39,962 nt of DNA from Caldisericales bacterium (GCA_012517765.1 JAAYUI010000017.1:1-39962); one strand, 5' to 3'. Counted from the first letter of the stretch, positions 16,264 to 25,304 are shown. Numbers and translations: made by a program. Notes: generated by a model not told the origin, from the letters alone.

Positions 16264-17414
16264 ACGTCCCGCTGATAATCTTTTCATCCCAGGACTTTGA
16301 TGATTTACCAACAAGGAAACACAGGATTGCAAAGAAATTTGCATCGCAGGGATCAAAAGTCATATACATAGAGGCACCTTTCACCCACCTTTCGGCACTC
16401 AAGGACCCGACATACAGGCCAAAGGTCGAAAGAAAGGGCCAGATAAGGGAAGTTTCGCCAAACCTCTGGGTGGCAAGCCCTCCGCCGATGATGCCCTTTT
16501 ATGGCAGGTTTGGCTTTGCACAGAATTCAGCCTGCAGGACACTCGCCAGTTTCGCCAAAAAAGCAATCGAAAAAATCTCTTTTCCGAAAGAATTTGCCTG
16601 CCTGTTCTATCTGCCATGGATGGGACTCATCATTGGGATGATAAAGCCAAAAGTGGCCCTCTACGATTGCGTGGATGACCATGCCGGATATGGCGGAACA
16701 TCATCAAAGTCCTTCATTGAGAGGGCCGAGGGTGAGCTCTGCAAAAAATGCGACACGGTCTTTGTAACGGCACGCTCACTCACAAAAAGGCTCTCCCTAT
16801 TCAACCCAAAAACCGTTTACATGCCAAATGCAGTTGACCCGGAACTCTTCAGACGACAGGTCAGGCCTGCGCCGGAAATCGAGAAAATACCGGCCCCGAG
16901 GGTGGCCTATGCCGGCGCCCTGAGGTGGTGGTTTGACACCGGCTTGATGCTTGAAATCGCCCAGAGGATGCCAAAAGCAAATTTCATCTTTATCGGTTCA
17001 GAAAGAAACGGGGAACTGGGCGAAGAAGGCCAGAAGCTCAGGGGCCTCGGAAACGTCCATTTTCTTGGCAAAAGGCCACAGGAAGAACTGCCATCGCTCA
17101 TGTCCGGCGCTTCATGTGGTATAATACCTTTCAGGCAAAACAGCCTCATCGCTTCCGTTTCGCCGCTCAAGCTGTATGAATATGCATCAATGGGCCTGCC
17201 AACGGTTTCCGTGCCAATGGAAGAGCTTGAGGGGATGCCGGAAGACGTGGTCAAAATTGCAAAAACCCCGGGTGATTTCATCCTGGAAATCGGCAAGGCA
17301 ATCACCGAGGGACCAAATAAAGAAAGAATGGAAGATTTTGTTTCAAAAAACACCTGGGAAGCCAGGATAAAGACTTTTGAGGAGACACTTTTAGGGCTAT
17401 GGCAAGAAAAATAA
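16260..17414 (+). CDS. GT-B glycosyltransferase (TuaH/GT1-like)
   Basis: 384 residues with a two-domain GT-B layout. The N-terminal half starts with IIFSSQDFDDLPTRKHRIA and carries ALYDCVDDHAGY, a phrase shared by TuaH-like polysaccharide glycosyltransferases. The C-terminal half has RVAYAGALRWWFDTGL, FIFIGSE, VHFLGKRPQEELPSLM and the nucleotide-binding SPLKLYEYASMGLP. It extends the lipid-linked glycan in the cytoplasm. The ATG overlaps the previous stop by 4 bp, and the gene ends 16 bp inside the next one. Donor and acceptor sugars cannot be told. Confidence 0.85.
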   Translation: MNVPLIIFSSQDFDDLPTRKHRIAKKFASQGSKVIYIEAPFTHLSALKDPTYRPKVERKGQIREVSPNLWVASPPPMMPFYGRFGFAQNSACRTLASFAKKAIEKISFPKEFACLFYLPWMGLIIGMIKPKVALYDCVDDHAGYGGTSSKSFIERAEGELCKKCDTVFVTARSLTKRLSLFNPKTVYMPNAVDPELFRRQVRPAPEIEKIPAPRVAYAGALRWWFDTGLMLEIAQRMPKANFIFIGSERNGELGEEGQKLRGLGNVHFLGKRPQEELPSLMSGASCGIIPFRQNSLIASVSPLKLYEYASMGLPTVSVPMEELEGMPEDVVKIAKTPGDFILEIGKAITEGPNKERMEDFVSKNTWEARIKTFEETLLGLWQEK

Positions 17415-18502
17415 GGGTGGCACAAGTAATCGCCGGTACTGATGTTGCCGGAGCAAAAGGTTACACAATACAGCTTGTAAACCTGGCTGACAAATCAAAA
17501 TTTGACACATACATGATCAACCCGCTTGAGGGCATGACCACAAAAGAAGCCAGAATGGCCGGCATCGAGCCGTTCATCATAAAACAGAACCCATACCAGC
17601 TGGCAAAGCTGATGAGGGACCTTGACCTTGACCTCATCCACACGCATGGCGTCAGGGCCAACTTCCTTGGAAGGGTGGCATCAAGGATGACCGGTATCCC
17701 GAACATCTGCACGATGCACTCTGATTCGAGGTTGGATTATGCCTCATCAGCCAAGGAGAGGGCAGTCTGGTACGCCGACAATGTTTTCAATGGCATGGCC
17801 GATGCCTTCATAGGTGTTTCCAATGACATGTCAGAGAACCTTGCAAAAAGGGGCATCCCAAGGGAAAAGATTTTCACTGTACACAACGGGATTGACCTCT
17901 CCTGCGTAAAATCGGACGCAGACCCCAACAAAACAAAAGAAAAATTTGGCATTCCAAAAAACATAAGACTCATAGGGACCGTTGGAAGACTCGTCGAAGT
18001 GAAGGGTCATTCAGACATGGTTGCCGCACTGCCAAGAATTCTGGACAAGATACCAGACGCCGGCATGCTGATCGTTGGCGACGGCAGGTGTCTGGAGCCG
18101 CTCAGAGAGCAGGCAGAAAAACTGAAAGTCAATGACAGGGTGTTCCTGCCAGGCAGGATAAAAGATCCGTTTGACCTCATGAAGGCATGCGACATCGGCT
18201 GTTTTCCATCGATTGCAGAAGCGATAGGCCTTGCCCTACTGGAGTTCATGGCGCTTGAGGTGCCAGTTGTCGCAACAAGGGTCGGCGGCATTCCTGAAGT
18301 CCTGACAAAACCGGAATACGGGGTACTCGCTCCCCCATCCAATCCAAAAGAACTTTCTGGTGCTATAATATCGCTCATGGGTGACAGGAAACAAATGGAG
18401 CATGTAGGCAAACAGGGAAGAGAAAGGGTTGAACAGGAATTCACTACTGGGAAAATGATTGAAAAAACCCAGGAGGTCTGGGAGATTTTTGCAAGAAAAT
18501 AG
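17399..18502 (+). CDS. GT4 family glycosyltransferase
   Basis: 367 residues. Family features in order: an N-terminal QVIAGTDVAGAKGYTIQLV glycine loop, DLIHTHGVRANFLGRVAS, VSNDMSENLAKRGIPREKI and HNGID, then the C-terminal donor domain with IGTVGRLVEVKGH, LLIVGDG-like MLIVGDGRCLEPLREQ, VFLPGRIKDPFDLMKACDI and the EX7E motif region (EAIGLALLEFMALEVPVVAT). It adds a sugar, retaining configuration, to the growing glycan. It is the second of two glycosyltransferases in the operon, suggesting a repeating unit of three or so sugars. The next gene begins at the base after its stop. Confidence 0.87.
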   Translation: MARKIRVAQVIAGTDVAGAKGYTIQLVNLADKSKFDTYMINPLEGMTTKEARMAGIEPFIIKQNPYQLAKLMRDLDLDLIHTHGVRANFLGRVASRMTGIPNICTMHSDSRLDYASSAKERAVWYADNVFNGMADAFIGVSNDMSENLAKRGIPREKIFTVHNGIDLSCVKSDADPNKTKEKFGIPKNIRLIGTVGRLVEVKGHSDMVAALPRILDKIPDAGMLIVGDGRCLEPLREQAEKLKVNDRVFLPGRIKDPFDLMKACDIGCFPSIAEAIGLALLEFMALEVPVVATRVGGIPEVLTKPEYGVLAPPSNPKELSGAIISLMGDRKQMEHVGKQGRERVEQEFTTGKMIEKTQEVWEIFARK

Positions 18503-19249
18503 ATGAAAAGATTCCGGCTTTTTCTGGTTGTGGCGGCGATCATCCTTGCTGGAGTTAACCCCCGGCCAACCGTACGCTGCGCCCAGCCACAGGAAAGAGT
18601 CACAATAAAACCTTCAACGTCAATCGCCCCAAAAGGGACAATCGTCAGGTTGACCGCGCAAATAAAAAACGAAGTCAATGAAGAAACACCAGAAGGAACT
18701 TTGATAGTTGAAGTAGGGGCCGAATTTGAAATAAAAGACACGTCTCCGCCAGCGGCAATAGCTGGAAACAGGGCCATTTTCAGATTTAATCGGCTCGGTG
18801 CAGGCCAGTGCTTCACCGGATATGTAAATGTCGAAATTGTCACCAAAATTGCAATTGTCGCACATCCAATGGTCTGCAAGGCTTCTTCTGACAGGTCGCA
18901 GGGATTGCTAAAAAACAGCTGCGTCATACTTTTGTGGGCTCCATCAGAATATCCACCCCTTACTGCAGAACTCAGAGAATCTGGCAGGGAAAAGGGCACA
19001 GTAAGGTTCAACCTCAAGATCATCGGCGGTTTCCCACCATACGAGTTCTACTTCGATTGGGGTGATGGCCCGAATGGCGGAACAGGTGACAAAAAGGGTG
19101 GCCTGCCCCAGGAAGGCCAGCACACAATCGAGCACACCTATCTGAAACCGGGGGAATACATCCTCAATGGTTTCATCAATGACTGGCTCGGAAAACAGGT
19201 TGTCCTGAGAAGAAGGCTCTACATCATCCCCTGGGAGGGCAAACCATGA
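18503..19249 (+). CDS. Secreted protein with DUF11-like and PKD-like domains
   Basis: 248 residues. A Sec signal peptide (MKRFRLFLVVAAIILAGV, cleavage probably near RCA at about 27) precedes a DUF11-like beta-sandwich (about 30-115) and a PKD-like fold (about 165-245) with FYFDWGDGPNGG and HTYLKPGEYILNGF. It resembles the C-terminal part of the esterase at 8327-10546. As a surface protein in a glycan operon it may bind or organise the exported polymer, or be its attachment site; this is inference. The start is the ATG directly following the previous stop (TAG ATG), and the stop overlaps the next start. Confidence 0.7.
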   Translation: MKRFRLFLVVAAIILAGVNPRPTVRCAQPQERVTIKPSTSIAPKGTIVRLTAQIKNEVNEETPEGTLIVEVGAEFEIKDTSPPAAIAGNRAIFRFNRLGAGQCFTGYVNVEIVTKIAIVAHPMVCKASSDRSQGLLKNSCVILLWAPSEYPPLTAELRESGREKGTVRFNLKIIGGFPPYEFYFDWGDGPNGGTGDKKGGLPQEGQHTIEHTYLKPGEYILNGFINDWLGKQVVLRRRLYIIPWEGKP

Positions 19250-19902
19250 AATTTGAAAACAGGGAAGAGGCAGGAAAACAGCTTGCGTCAAAACTGCCCC
19301 AGGAATTCAGGGGGGCCTCTGTTGTTTATGGAATAGCCCTTGGCGGAATTGTTTGTTCGCTGCCTGTGGCCAATTCGTTAAAGGTACCTCTTGAACCGGC
19401 ATTTGTTTCAAAACTTCCACTCCCATGGAACCAGGAATCAGCATTTGGGGTGGTTATTTCAGACGGGAACGTGATCTTGGACGAAGGCCTTTATCGCCAG
19501 GTTGGGCTTTCATACATGGATGTGCAGCGTATCGCAAGGGCCAGGCTTGCCGAGATCAAGCGTCACGAGCAAAACATCAGGTTTGACAATCCTGTCGAAG
19601 ACCTGAAAGACAAAGAGGTTCTGCTTGTCGATGACGGGCTTGCCACCGGCTACACATGTCTTGGGGCCACCAAATGGCTCCTTGGCAAAAAACCGGCAAA
19701 AATCTTCATTGCGACTCCGGTCGCACACCAGGGTGCAATAGAACTGCTTGAATCAAGCGGATTCAAAACTTTTTCCCTGTTCACTTCAACAAACAAAGTG
19801 TTTGCTGTCGGTTCCTACTACAGAGACTTCGAGCAGGTTGGCGACAAGATCGCAAGAGCCGCCGTCAAGGAAAACAGGGACTACCTAGTCTCCCCAGACT
19901 GA
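19246..19902 (+). CDS. COG1926-type phosphoribosyltransferase
   Basis: 218 residues. The PRPP-binding motif is EVLLVDDGLATGYT (Asp129-Asp130). The N-terminus NREEAGKQLASKL, the IALGGIV loop (LPRGGVP in most relatives), FVSKLPLPWNQESAFG, and the C-terminal FAVGSYYRDFEQV fit the uncharacterised COG1926 phosphoribosyltransferases. The family's substrate is not known to me. It is the last gene of the operon, overlaps the upstream stop by 4 bp, and overlaps the 3' end of the convergent propeller gene by 18 bp. A role in the glycan pathway is unproven; it may only be co-transcribed. Confidence 0.75.
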   Translation: MKFENREEAGKQLASKLPQEFRGASVVYGIALGGIVCSLPVANSLKVPLEPAFVSKLPLPWNQESAFGVVISDGNVILDEGLYRQVGLSYMDVQRIARARLAEIKRHEQNIRFDNPVEDLKDKEVLLVDDGLATGYTCLGATKWLLGKKPAKIFIATPVAHQGAIELLESSGFKTFSLFTSTNKVFAVGSYYRDFEQVGDKIARAAVKENRDYLVSPD

Positions 19903-22521
19903 CAATCTCGGGCCAAACCCCTTGTCCCCAAAAGTAGAGACAAAAACTTTTCTTTCGCCATACGACAAGGAAAACTGGGTGTCAAAAGTCCTGCCAATCT
20001 TGACGGAAGAGATATTGTTGCCAGTTTTTGTGGATGTTGTAACCAGATAAAAATCTGTTTTGTTAACATCTGGTGGTTCTTCTTGCTGCCCTGTTTTCTT
20101 GGGATCCTGAATTGGTGGACAAATACCGACAAAAGATTCACTGTCCATATAAGTCAGGCCAAAAGCCATATAGACTGGCTTGTTCTCCGGCATCGGCATG
20201 GCCGGTATTATGTTTCCATCTTTCTGGTTCAACACAAAATGCAACCCAGACATGTCCTTGAACCATACATCACCATTTGGCATGGAATAGATCGCCTCAA
20301 CCGAAGGTGCATATCGCGTTGCGCCATAAACCTTCTTTTCCTCCATGTCCATCATCCAGAGGCCGGAACCGGTTGACGCAAAAACCCTTTTCCCGTTTGT
20401 TGTTATCCTGACACAATAGGAAATAGATGCATCTTCTTTTGACCAGACAGCCTTTCCGGTCATCTTATCATAGATGGCAACAAAAGCCTTGCTTTTTCTA
20501 AAATCCTCGACTTCATCTCTGGAAATTGCAACCACCGATTCGCCAAGAATTACCACGTTGGAAGACATAAAATTGCCATTCGCAAACCAGAGTGTTTTCA
20601 GATTTTTATCACACACAGTAAGTTTTTTGCCATTTGTAATCGCAACGACCGAACCGTCTGCCTGGGGTATTCCGCCAACAGCCGATGACGCAAGCAATTT
20701 GCCAGTATCTGGATCAACAAGCACGACACCGGTCATTGTGCCCAGATAAAGGCCATTCTCCGAAAGACACATCGGTGTTTCATGGAATGCTGTGGTGTAG
20801 TAGGCACCTGGGTAACCCTCTGAAGGCAGTTGCCATATCTCCTTGCCATTATCTATCGAGACGCAAGAAAAAATTTTCTTTGTTATGTTGTAAAGATACG
20901 CCCTAGTTTTAGTCGTCAACGCAGGAGCATGCTCACCATTCTTTTCCCACCTGAGTTTAAGCGTCTTGGGCAGTTTTGTATTCGTGTAGGAATTATGGAA
21001 CTGGTTTGCCAACCCCTGCGAAAATACAACGTCTTTCATGCTGAATTTACTACCTATAGGAATCGTTCCGGACGATCCCTTGCCAAACAGATAGACTCCT
21101 CCATCTTTTTGTGCAACAAGAAGACCGCCTTTAAAAGGCACCGGCCAGCCCGAAACCGAATCACCTATGCCAATGGCCGACTTCAGGGTCAGATCGCGGG
21201 AGACAAATAGAAGCTGGTTTTTTGACGGCAAACACAGCGTGTCTCCAAAAAATACGGGTTGTGAAACCAGCTCTTCTGGGGAGTCCACGGAGAATGAGAC
21301 ACTCCCGTCTCTCATGTCCAGAACAATGATTTTCTTCTTTCCAAAAAAATAAACCCTGCCAGAATTCCAGATCGGTTGCCATACCTGGATGTCCTCAACA
21401 CCCGTGCTCCACACTTTTCTGCCAAAAGAATCGGAAAGCTGGACAAAACTCTCGGAATCAGAAAAAAGGACCCTGTCATCTGCAACCATTGGCGAAAATC
21501 TGGATGGTTTTACCATAAGAAAACGGCTTACAAGATCACCTTTCAGGTCATGGTAGTATATGTTTGAATCATCACAGGCAGCGAAAATATAGCCCCTGGT
21601 TCCATCTTCTGACTTGTAAAGCTGGCACGGCACATTGCCGACAACTGAACCAGGGAGGTTGACCCTCCACTCCAGTTTCAGGTCTGGAAGCGAAAAAAGG
21701 CCAAGAAGCCCACCTGTTGAGCCGACAACAATTCTGTCTTCCGCAACAACCGTTGGCGGCGAGGACACCTTGCCATCAAGCTTGTAGGTCGAAAGCTGGG
21801 TCAGTTCCTTCTGGGAGAGGTCAAAAACCGCCATTTTGCCTCTGGCATCACAACCAACAAGATATTTTCCGGTCACCTGGACAGCTATGACAGGATCTTC
21901 AGATACTTTCACTTCAAAGATCTTTTCAAGTTTTTCATCAAGTGAAGCGATGTTGCCGTCCTGAAGACCCAAATAAATCTTGCCGTCTATGGTGCATGGC
22001 GGGGAGGTGACCCCCCTTTCAAGGTTGGCAAATTTCAAAACTGTCAGGCTGTCAGTGGGCAGGGCAGGAAAATTTCCTGACTTACCAGCACCACCATAAA
22101 TGTAGTCTTGCTGGTCCGCCCTGTCGGCAATTGCAAACTCGGACTCAAATGTTTTTGAAAATGAGCTGTTCCTATATGTTATTTTAACTGGATAGACGCC
22201 TTTTTTTGCATCTGCCGGGACAGTGGCTATGAGAAAGGAAAGATATGATTTCGAGCTTAAATCTTCCCTTCTTTCCTCAATGGTAACACCCTCCGGAAGA
22301 CCTTCGACCTTGAACTCATAAAGTTTCTGGTCAGGAGGTACCATGGTGCCAAGGGAAATCGTTTTTGACATCTCGCCAGGCGCCGAAACTCCACCAGACC
22401 AGATCAGGCTGGCTGGCTCTCCCTGTGACTGCCCCCCGCAACCTCTTACAAGAAAAAATATGATAGTCCCTAGTATGGCGATTGCAATGATTGCCATGGT
22501 GGTGATGTTTTTCTTTGTCAT
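19885..22521 (-). CDS. Membrane-anchored PQQ-like beta-propeller protein
   Basis: About 878 residues. An N-terminal hydrophobic segment (MAIIAIAILGTIIFFLV) is followed by VRGCGG, which may be a lipobox, so the protein is exported and anchored. A beta-sandwich of about 100 residues (with EFKVEGLPEGVTIEERRE) leads into two or more propellers made of blades such as GKIYLGLQDGNIASLD, VDPDTGKLLASSAVGG and YDKMTGKAVWSKED. No catalytic residues are seen; such proteins are usually scaffolds or binders. The frame can extend to an ATG at 22587, adding a hydrophilic stretch before the signal; ATG 22521 gives a cleaner signal, but neither has a strong ribosome-binding site. It ends 18 bp inside the convergent gene. 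Confidence 0.75.
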   Translation of the reverse strand: MTKKNITTMAIIAIAILGTIIFFLVRGCGGQSQGEPASLIWSGGVSAPGEMSKTISLGTMVPPDQKLYEFKVEGLPEGVTIEERREDLSSKSYLSFLIATVPADAKKGVYPVKITYRNSSFSKTFESEFAIADRADQQDYIYGGAGKSGNFPALPTDSLTVLKFANLERGVTSPPCTIDGKIYLGLQDGNIASLDEKLEKIFEVKVSEDPVIAVQVTGKYLVGCDARGKMAVFDLSQKELTQLSTYKLDGKVSSPPTVVAEDRIVVGSTGGLLGLFSLPDLKLEWRVNLPGSVVGNVPCQLYKSEDGTRGYIFAACDDSNIYYHDLKGDLVSRFLMVKPSRFSPMVADDRVLFSDSESFVQLSDSFGRKVWSTGVEDIQVWQPIWNSGRVYFFGKKKIIVLDMRDGSVSFSVDSPEELVSQPVFFGDTLCLPSKNQLLFVSRDLTLKSAIGIGDSVSGWPVPFKGGLLVAQKDGGVYLFGKGSSGTIPIGSKFSMKDVVFSQGLANQFHNSYTNTKLPKTLKLRWEKNGEHAPALTTKTRAYLYNITKKIFSCVSIDNGKEIWQLPSEGYPGAYYTTAFHETPMCLSENGLYLGTMTGVVLVDPDTGKLLASSAVGGIPQADGSVVAITNGKKLTVCDKNLKTLWFANGNFMSSNVVILGESVVAISRDEVEDFRKSKAFVAIYDKMTGKAVWSKEDASISYCVRITTNGKRVFASTGSGLWMMDMEEKKVYGATRYAPSVEAIYSMPNGDVWFKDMSGLHFVLNQKDGNIIPAMPMPENKPVYMAFGLTYMDSESFVGICPPIQDPKKTGQQEEPPDVNKTDFYLVTTSTKTGNNISSVKIGRTFDTQFSLSYGERKVFVSTFGDKGFGPRLSVWGD

Positions 22522-22631
22522 GGCTGCTATTCTAGCTTTGAACGCAAGTTTTTCAATAAAACACCCCTTGTTGATAGTGTGATTCATAACAACAGATGCT
22601 CTTCAAAGAGATCTCCCTCAGGAATACATTT

Positions 22632-22661
22632 ATTGTATTTCAAGAATATAAAGCCGAACAA
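22632..22661 (-). promoter_or_regulatory. Promoter of the membrane-anchored propeller gene
   Basis: On the minus strand TTGTTC (22661-22656), an 18-base spacer and TACAAT (22637-22632). Transcription would begin near 22625, leaving a leader of about 40 or 100 bases depending on which start codon is used. The -10 box is good and the -35 moderate. Confidence 0.4.
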
Positions 22662-22777
22662 AAAACAAAAACCGGTTTGGCAAAACTACCCGGTTACATT
22701 AAAGCGATAGTGTTTCAATCAACATTTTTCTTCAGACAGACCAGGAGGGACAAATCTTCTACTTCTCTCATTCAAAC

Positions 22778-22807
22778 CTGACAAACATACCAATCTGGAC
22801 TTATAAA
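22778..22807 (+). promoter_or_regulatory. Promoter of the degenerate-thioredoxin lipoprotein gene
   Basis: CTGACA (22778-22783), an 18-base spacer and TATAAA (22802-22807). Transcription would start near 22814, only a few bases before the ATG at 22817 but 30 bases before the ATG at 22844, which supports the second as the real start. Confidence 0.45.
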
Positions 22808-22843
22808 TGGTATGAAATGGCATGCCATGGTAAACTTAAAAAC

Positions 22844-23830
22844 ATGGGAAAGTTCAGGTTCGTTTTCGTCATTTTTGCCTTGTGCACAACAATGCTTTCA
22901 TGCTCCAGCCAGGACAAAACCGAAAAGATGCTTCTTGAATCATCGCAAAAAAACTTTCAGCAAGCCCTGGATAAAATCTCGGTGGCAGTCAGGGACCCGG
23001 AAAAGGGCAAACTGATTGTCCACTTTGTCACTCCAACGACAATGGCTTCAAGGGAAGCAATGGAGTATCTTGACGGATTGAAACCGGAGCTTGAAGAGAG
23101 CGGCACAAAGACTGTTTATGTCTGCTCCCCAGAGTATGAATTTTTGAAGATTGGCAATGAGCTTTCACGCCAGATGAGCGGACTCAAGCCGAAAAACCCT
23201 GTTGTCTTTGACATGGATTACACAATCTGGGCGGCCTTTGGTGCCATAAAATATGGCCACACATCGCTGGTTGTCGATGGGGAAATCAAAAATTCCGAAA
23301 GAGAATTTGTTGGCAAGACCACGCTTGAAAAACTCCTCGATAACAGCTTCAGGAGCATCTCAAAAACCGCAAGCGAAATTCCATTGGCCCCATCGAAAAT
23401 TGTAAAATGCGGTTACCTCGACGGGAGGATCGGGAACTGCAAGGGGACCGAGATAGAGCGCGTATATGAGTTTACCGATCCAAGATCCTATACAGAATTT
23501 ACACCATACCTCGAGGGGAAATGGTATTTTGGCCCGGAAATGGCATGGCACAGCGATGACAGGACGGGGAGACTCTCTGTGTCTTTCACTGGCAAAGAGG
23601 TTTGTTTGTTTGCAAAATCGCAATCTGGCGAACCTTTTTCCATTCAAATATGGGTCGATGGTTCTTTGCCTGACAAAACCAGTTACGGATCCAACATGAA
23701 AAAAGGCAGGGTGCTGGTTTCAGATGGAAAAATCTATAACATTCTCAAAAATATTTCACCAGCCAGCCATATTCTAACTCTTGAGATACAATCAAAAGAT
23801 TGCGCCATATTCAGTCTGGAATTTCGCTAG
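22844..23830 (+). CDS. Lipoprotein with degenerate thioredoxin fold and DipZ-like C-terminal domain
   Basis: 328 residues from ATG 22844, which gives a compact lipoprotein signal (MGKFRFVFVIFALC, TTMLSC lipobox). The first half follows the thioredoxin-like layout of DipZ-type proteins: FVTPTTMASREAMEYLDGL where WTYTCINCLRTLPYL would be expected, then VYVCSPEYEF and NPVVFDMDYTIWAAFGAIKY. The CxxC pair is absent, so it should not be an oxidoreductase. The C-terminal part (WYFGPEMAWHSDDRTGRLSVSF, in two phrases) resembles the carbohydrate-binding-like domain at the end of DipZ proteins. A frame extension to ATG 22817 is possible. Its stop overlaps the stop of PurF at the palindrome CTAG. A ligand-binding or glycan-binding lipoprotein is the best guess. 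Confidence 0.7.
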   Translation: MGKFRFVFVIFALCTTMLSCSSQDKTEKMLLESSQKNFQQALDKISVAVRDPEKGKLIVHFVTPTTMASREAMEYLDGLKPELEESGTKTVYVCSPEYEFLKIGNELSRQMSGLKPKNPVVFDMDYTIWAAFGAIKYGHTSLVVDGEIKNSEREFVGKTTLEKLLDNSFRSISKTASEIPLAPSKIVKCGYLDGRIGNCKGTEIERVYEFTDPRSYTEFTPYLEGKWYFGPEMAWHSDDRTGRLSVSFTGKEVCLFAKSQSGEPFSIQIWVDGSLPDKTSYGSNMKKGRVLVSDGKIYNILKNISPASHILTLEIQSKDCAIFSLEFR

Positions 23831-25230
23831 ACACCCTGCCTGCCGTTTTCCCACTCGGCTTTTCCTGGGAGTGAGCCGTCTTCATTGACCGGGATTGGAT
23901 AATCACCACTAAGGCATGCTGTGCAGAACTGCGAAAGTTCGCCCTTGCAAGCCTTTAGCAGGCCGGGCAGAGAGAGGTAATAAAGCTGGTCAGCTCCTAT
24001 GTACTCCCTGACCTGATCAACGGTCAGATCTGCAGCAATAAGGTCTTTTCTGACGCCAGTGTCGATACCATAAAAACACGGAAACTTGATTGGCGGTGAG
24101 GATATTGCCAGAGAAACCCTCTTTGCTCCAGCATCTTTTAGCTTCTGGACCAGTATCTTGGTTGTTGTTCCCCTGACAATCGAATCTTCCATCACCATGA
24201 CGTTTTTGCCCTGCACAAGGTCCCTCATTACATTCAGCTTTATCCTGACTGCCTCCATGCGCTGGGACTGCTCCGGCTTGATGAATGTCCTGCCAACATA
24301 GTGGTTTTTTACAATGGCTGGCGTCAACGGAAGTCCTGACTGTGCGGCAAAACCTGCGGCGCACGGGTTGCCAGTCTCGGGGACAGGCATCACTATGTCA
24401 GAATTTTTTTCCGGGTCTTCGATGGCCAGCTGGCGGCCCATCTCGTATCTGGCCTGCCAGAGCAGGTTGTTTCTTATCTTGGAGTCCGGCCTGGCAAAAT
24501 AGATGTACTCAAAAATGCACATTCTTCCAGGATTTATTGCGTTCTTTGACATGCCAAGTGTTGCAAGTGTTTCCAGGTCAACAATCTCGCCAGGAGCAAC
24601 TTCTCTTATATATTTTGCACCTATTGCATCAAGCGCACATGTTTCTGAAGAAAGCACACCACATCCGTCTTTCTGGCCAAGAACAAGCGGCCTTATTCCG
24701 GCCGGGTCCCTGAATGCCATCACCTTGTTGCTGGTGAGCAAGCCAGCCGAGTATGTTCCGTGGACATGGTTCATGAGCTGTAGAATGCCTGGTACAAGAC
24801 CACCCTTGCGCTGGCTGTTGAAAAGAATCGATTTTGCAAGGAGTTCTCCGTCGTTTGTCGAGAGGAAGGTGATGTCGTTTTGTTCCAGGAAAATGCGCTG
24901 GGATGTGTAATTGACCACATCACCATTTGATGCTACCCAGAGGTGTCCGGCCTTATGGGGTTGGGCATTTTCGCGGGTGTTGGAGCCTTTTGTGGAATAC
25001 CTGACATGGCCAAGTGCATACTTTCCGGAGAGGTCGGCAACAGCACCTTTCGAGAAAACATCCACTACCAACCCAAGGTCTTTGTGGCATGTAAAAACGT
25101 CTGGTTCCCTGAAAGTGACCATTCCAGCAGCTTCCTGACCCCTGTGCTGCAAGGCAAGCAAACCGACATAAGTCAGATAGGCAGCGTCCGGGTGACCTGC
25201 AACTGCAAATACTCCACACTCTTCGTGCAT
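23827..25230 (-). CDS. purF: Amidophosphoribosyltransferase
   Basis: 467 residues. It makes 5-phosphoribosylamine from PRPP and glutamine, the first step of purine synthesis. The glutaminase domain starts with a short propeptide (MHEE) before the nucleophile Cys5 in CGVFAV, with ALQHRGQEAAG and GHVRYSTKG following. The PRTase domain has FEYIYFARPDS and the PRPP loop MVMEDSIVRGTTTK. Four cysteines in CIFEYIYF, FPCFYG and CTACLSGDYP fit the 4Fe-4S form found in Bacillus. The PRPP loop reads Glu-Asp, where Asp-Asp is usual. The ATG follows GGAGGTG by five bases. It is a single-gene unit; no other purine genes are nearby. Confidence 0.95.
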   Translation of the reverse strand: MHEECGVFAVAGHPDAAYLTYVGLLALQHRGQEAAGMVTFREPDVFTCHKDLGLVVDVFSKGAVADLSGKYALGHVRYSTKGSNTRENAQPHKAGHLWVASNGDVVNYTSQRIFLEQNDITFLSTNDGELLAKSILFNSQRKGGLVPGILQLMNHVHGTYSAGLLTSNKVMAFRDPAGIRPLVLGQKDGCGVLSSETCALDAIGAKYIREVAPGEIVDLETLATLGMSKNAINPGRMCIFEYIYFARPDSKIRNNLLWQARYEMGRQLAIEDPEKNSDIVMPVPETGNPCAAGFAAQSGLPLTPAIVKNHYVGRTFIKPEQSQRMEAVRIKLNVMRDLVQGKNVMVMEDSIVRGTTTKILVQKLKDAGAKRVSLAISSPPIKFPCFYGIDTGVRKDLIAADLTVDQVREYIGADQLYYLSLPGLLKACKGELSQFCTACLSGDYPIPVNEDGSLPGKAEWENGRQGV

Positions 25231-25304
25231 TCACGCACCTCCAGGTAAAATTTCTCACAACCTGCTTTTAAGTCAAGGTCAGACAGTAAACAAAAAGGTA
25301 GGAA

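Noticed and set aside
18007-19023. 338-codon minus-strand frame opposite the second glycosyltransferase and PKD gene
   Set aside because: It spans two well-supported plus-strand genes, has Ser/Thr-rich composition typical of antisense frames and no recognisable domain.
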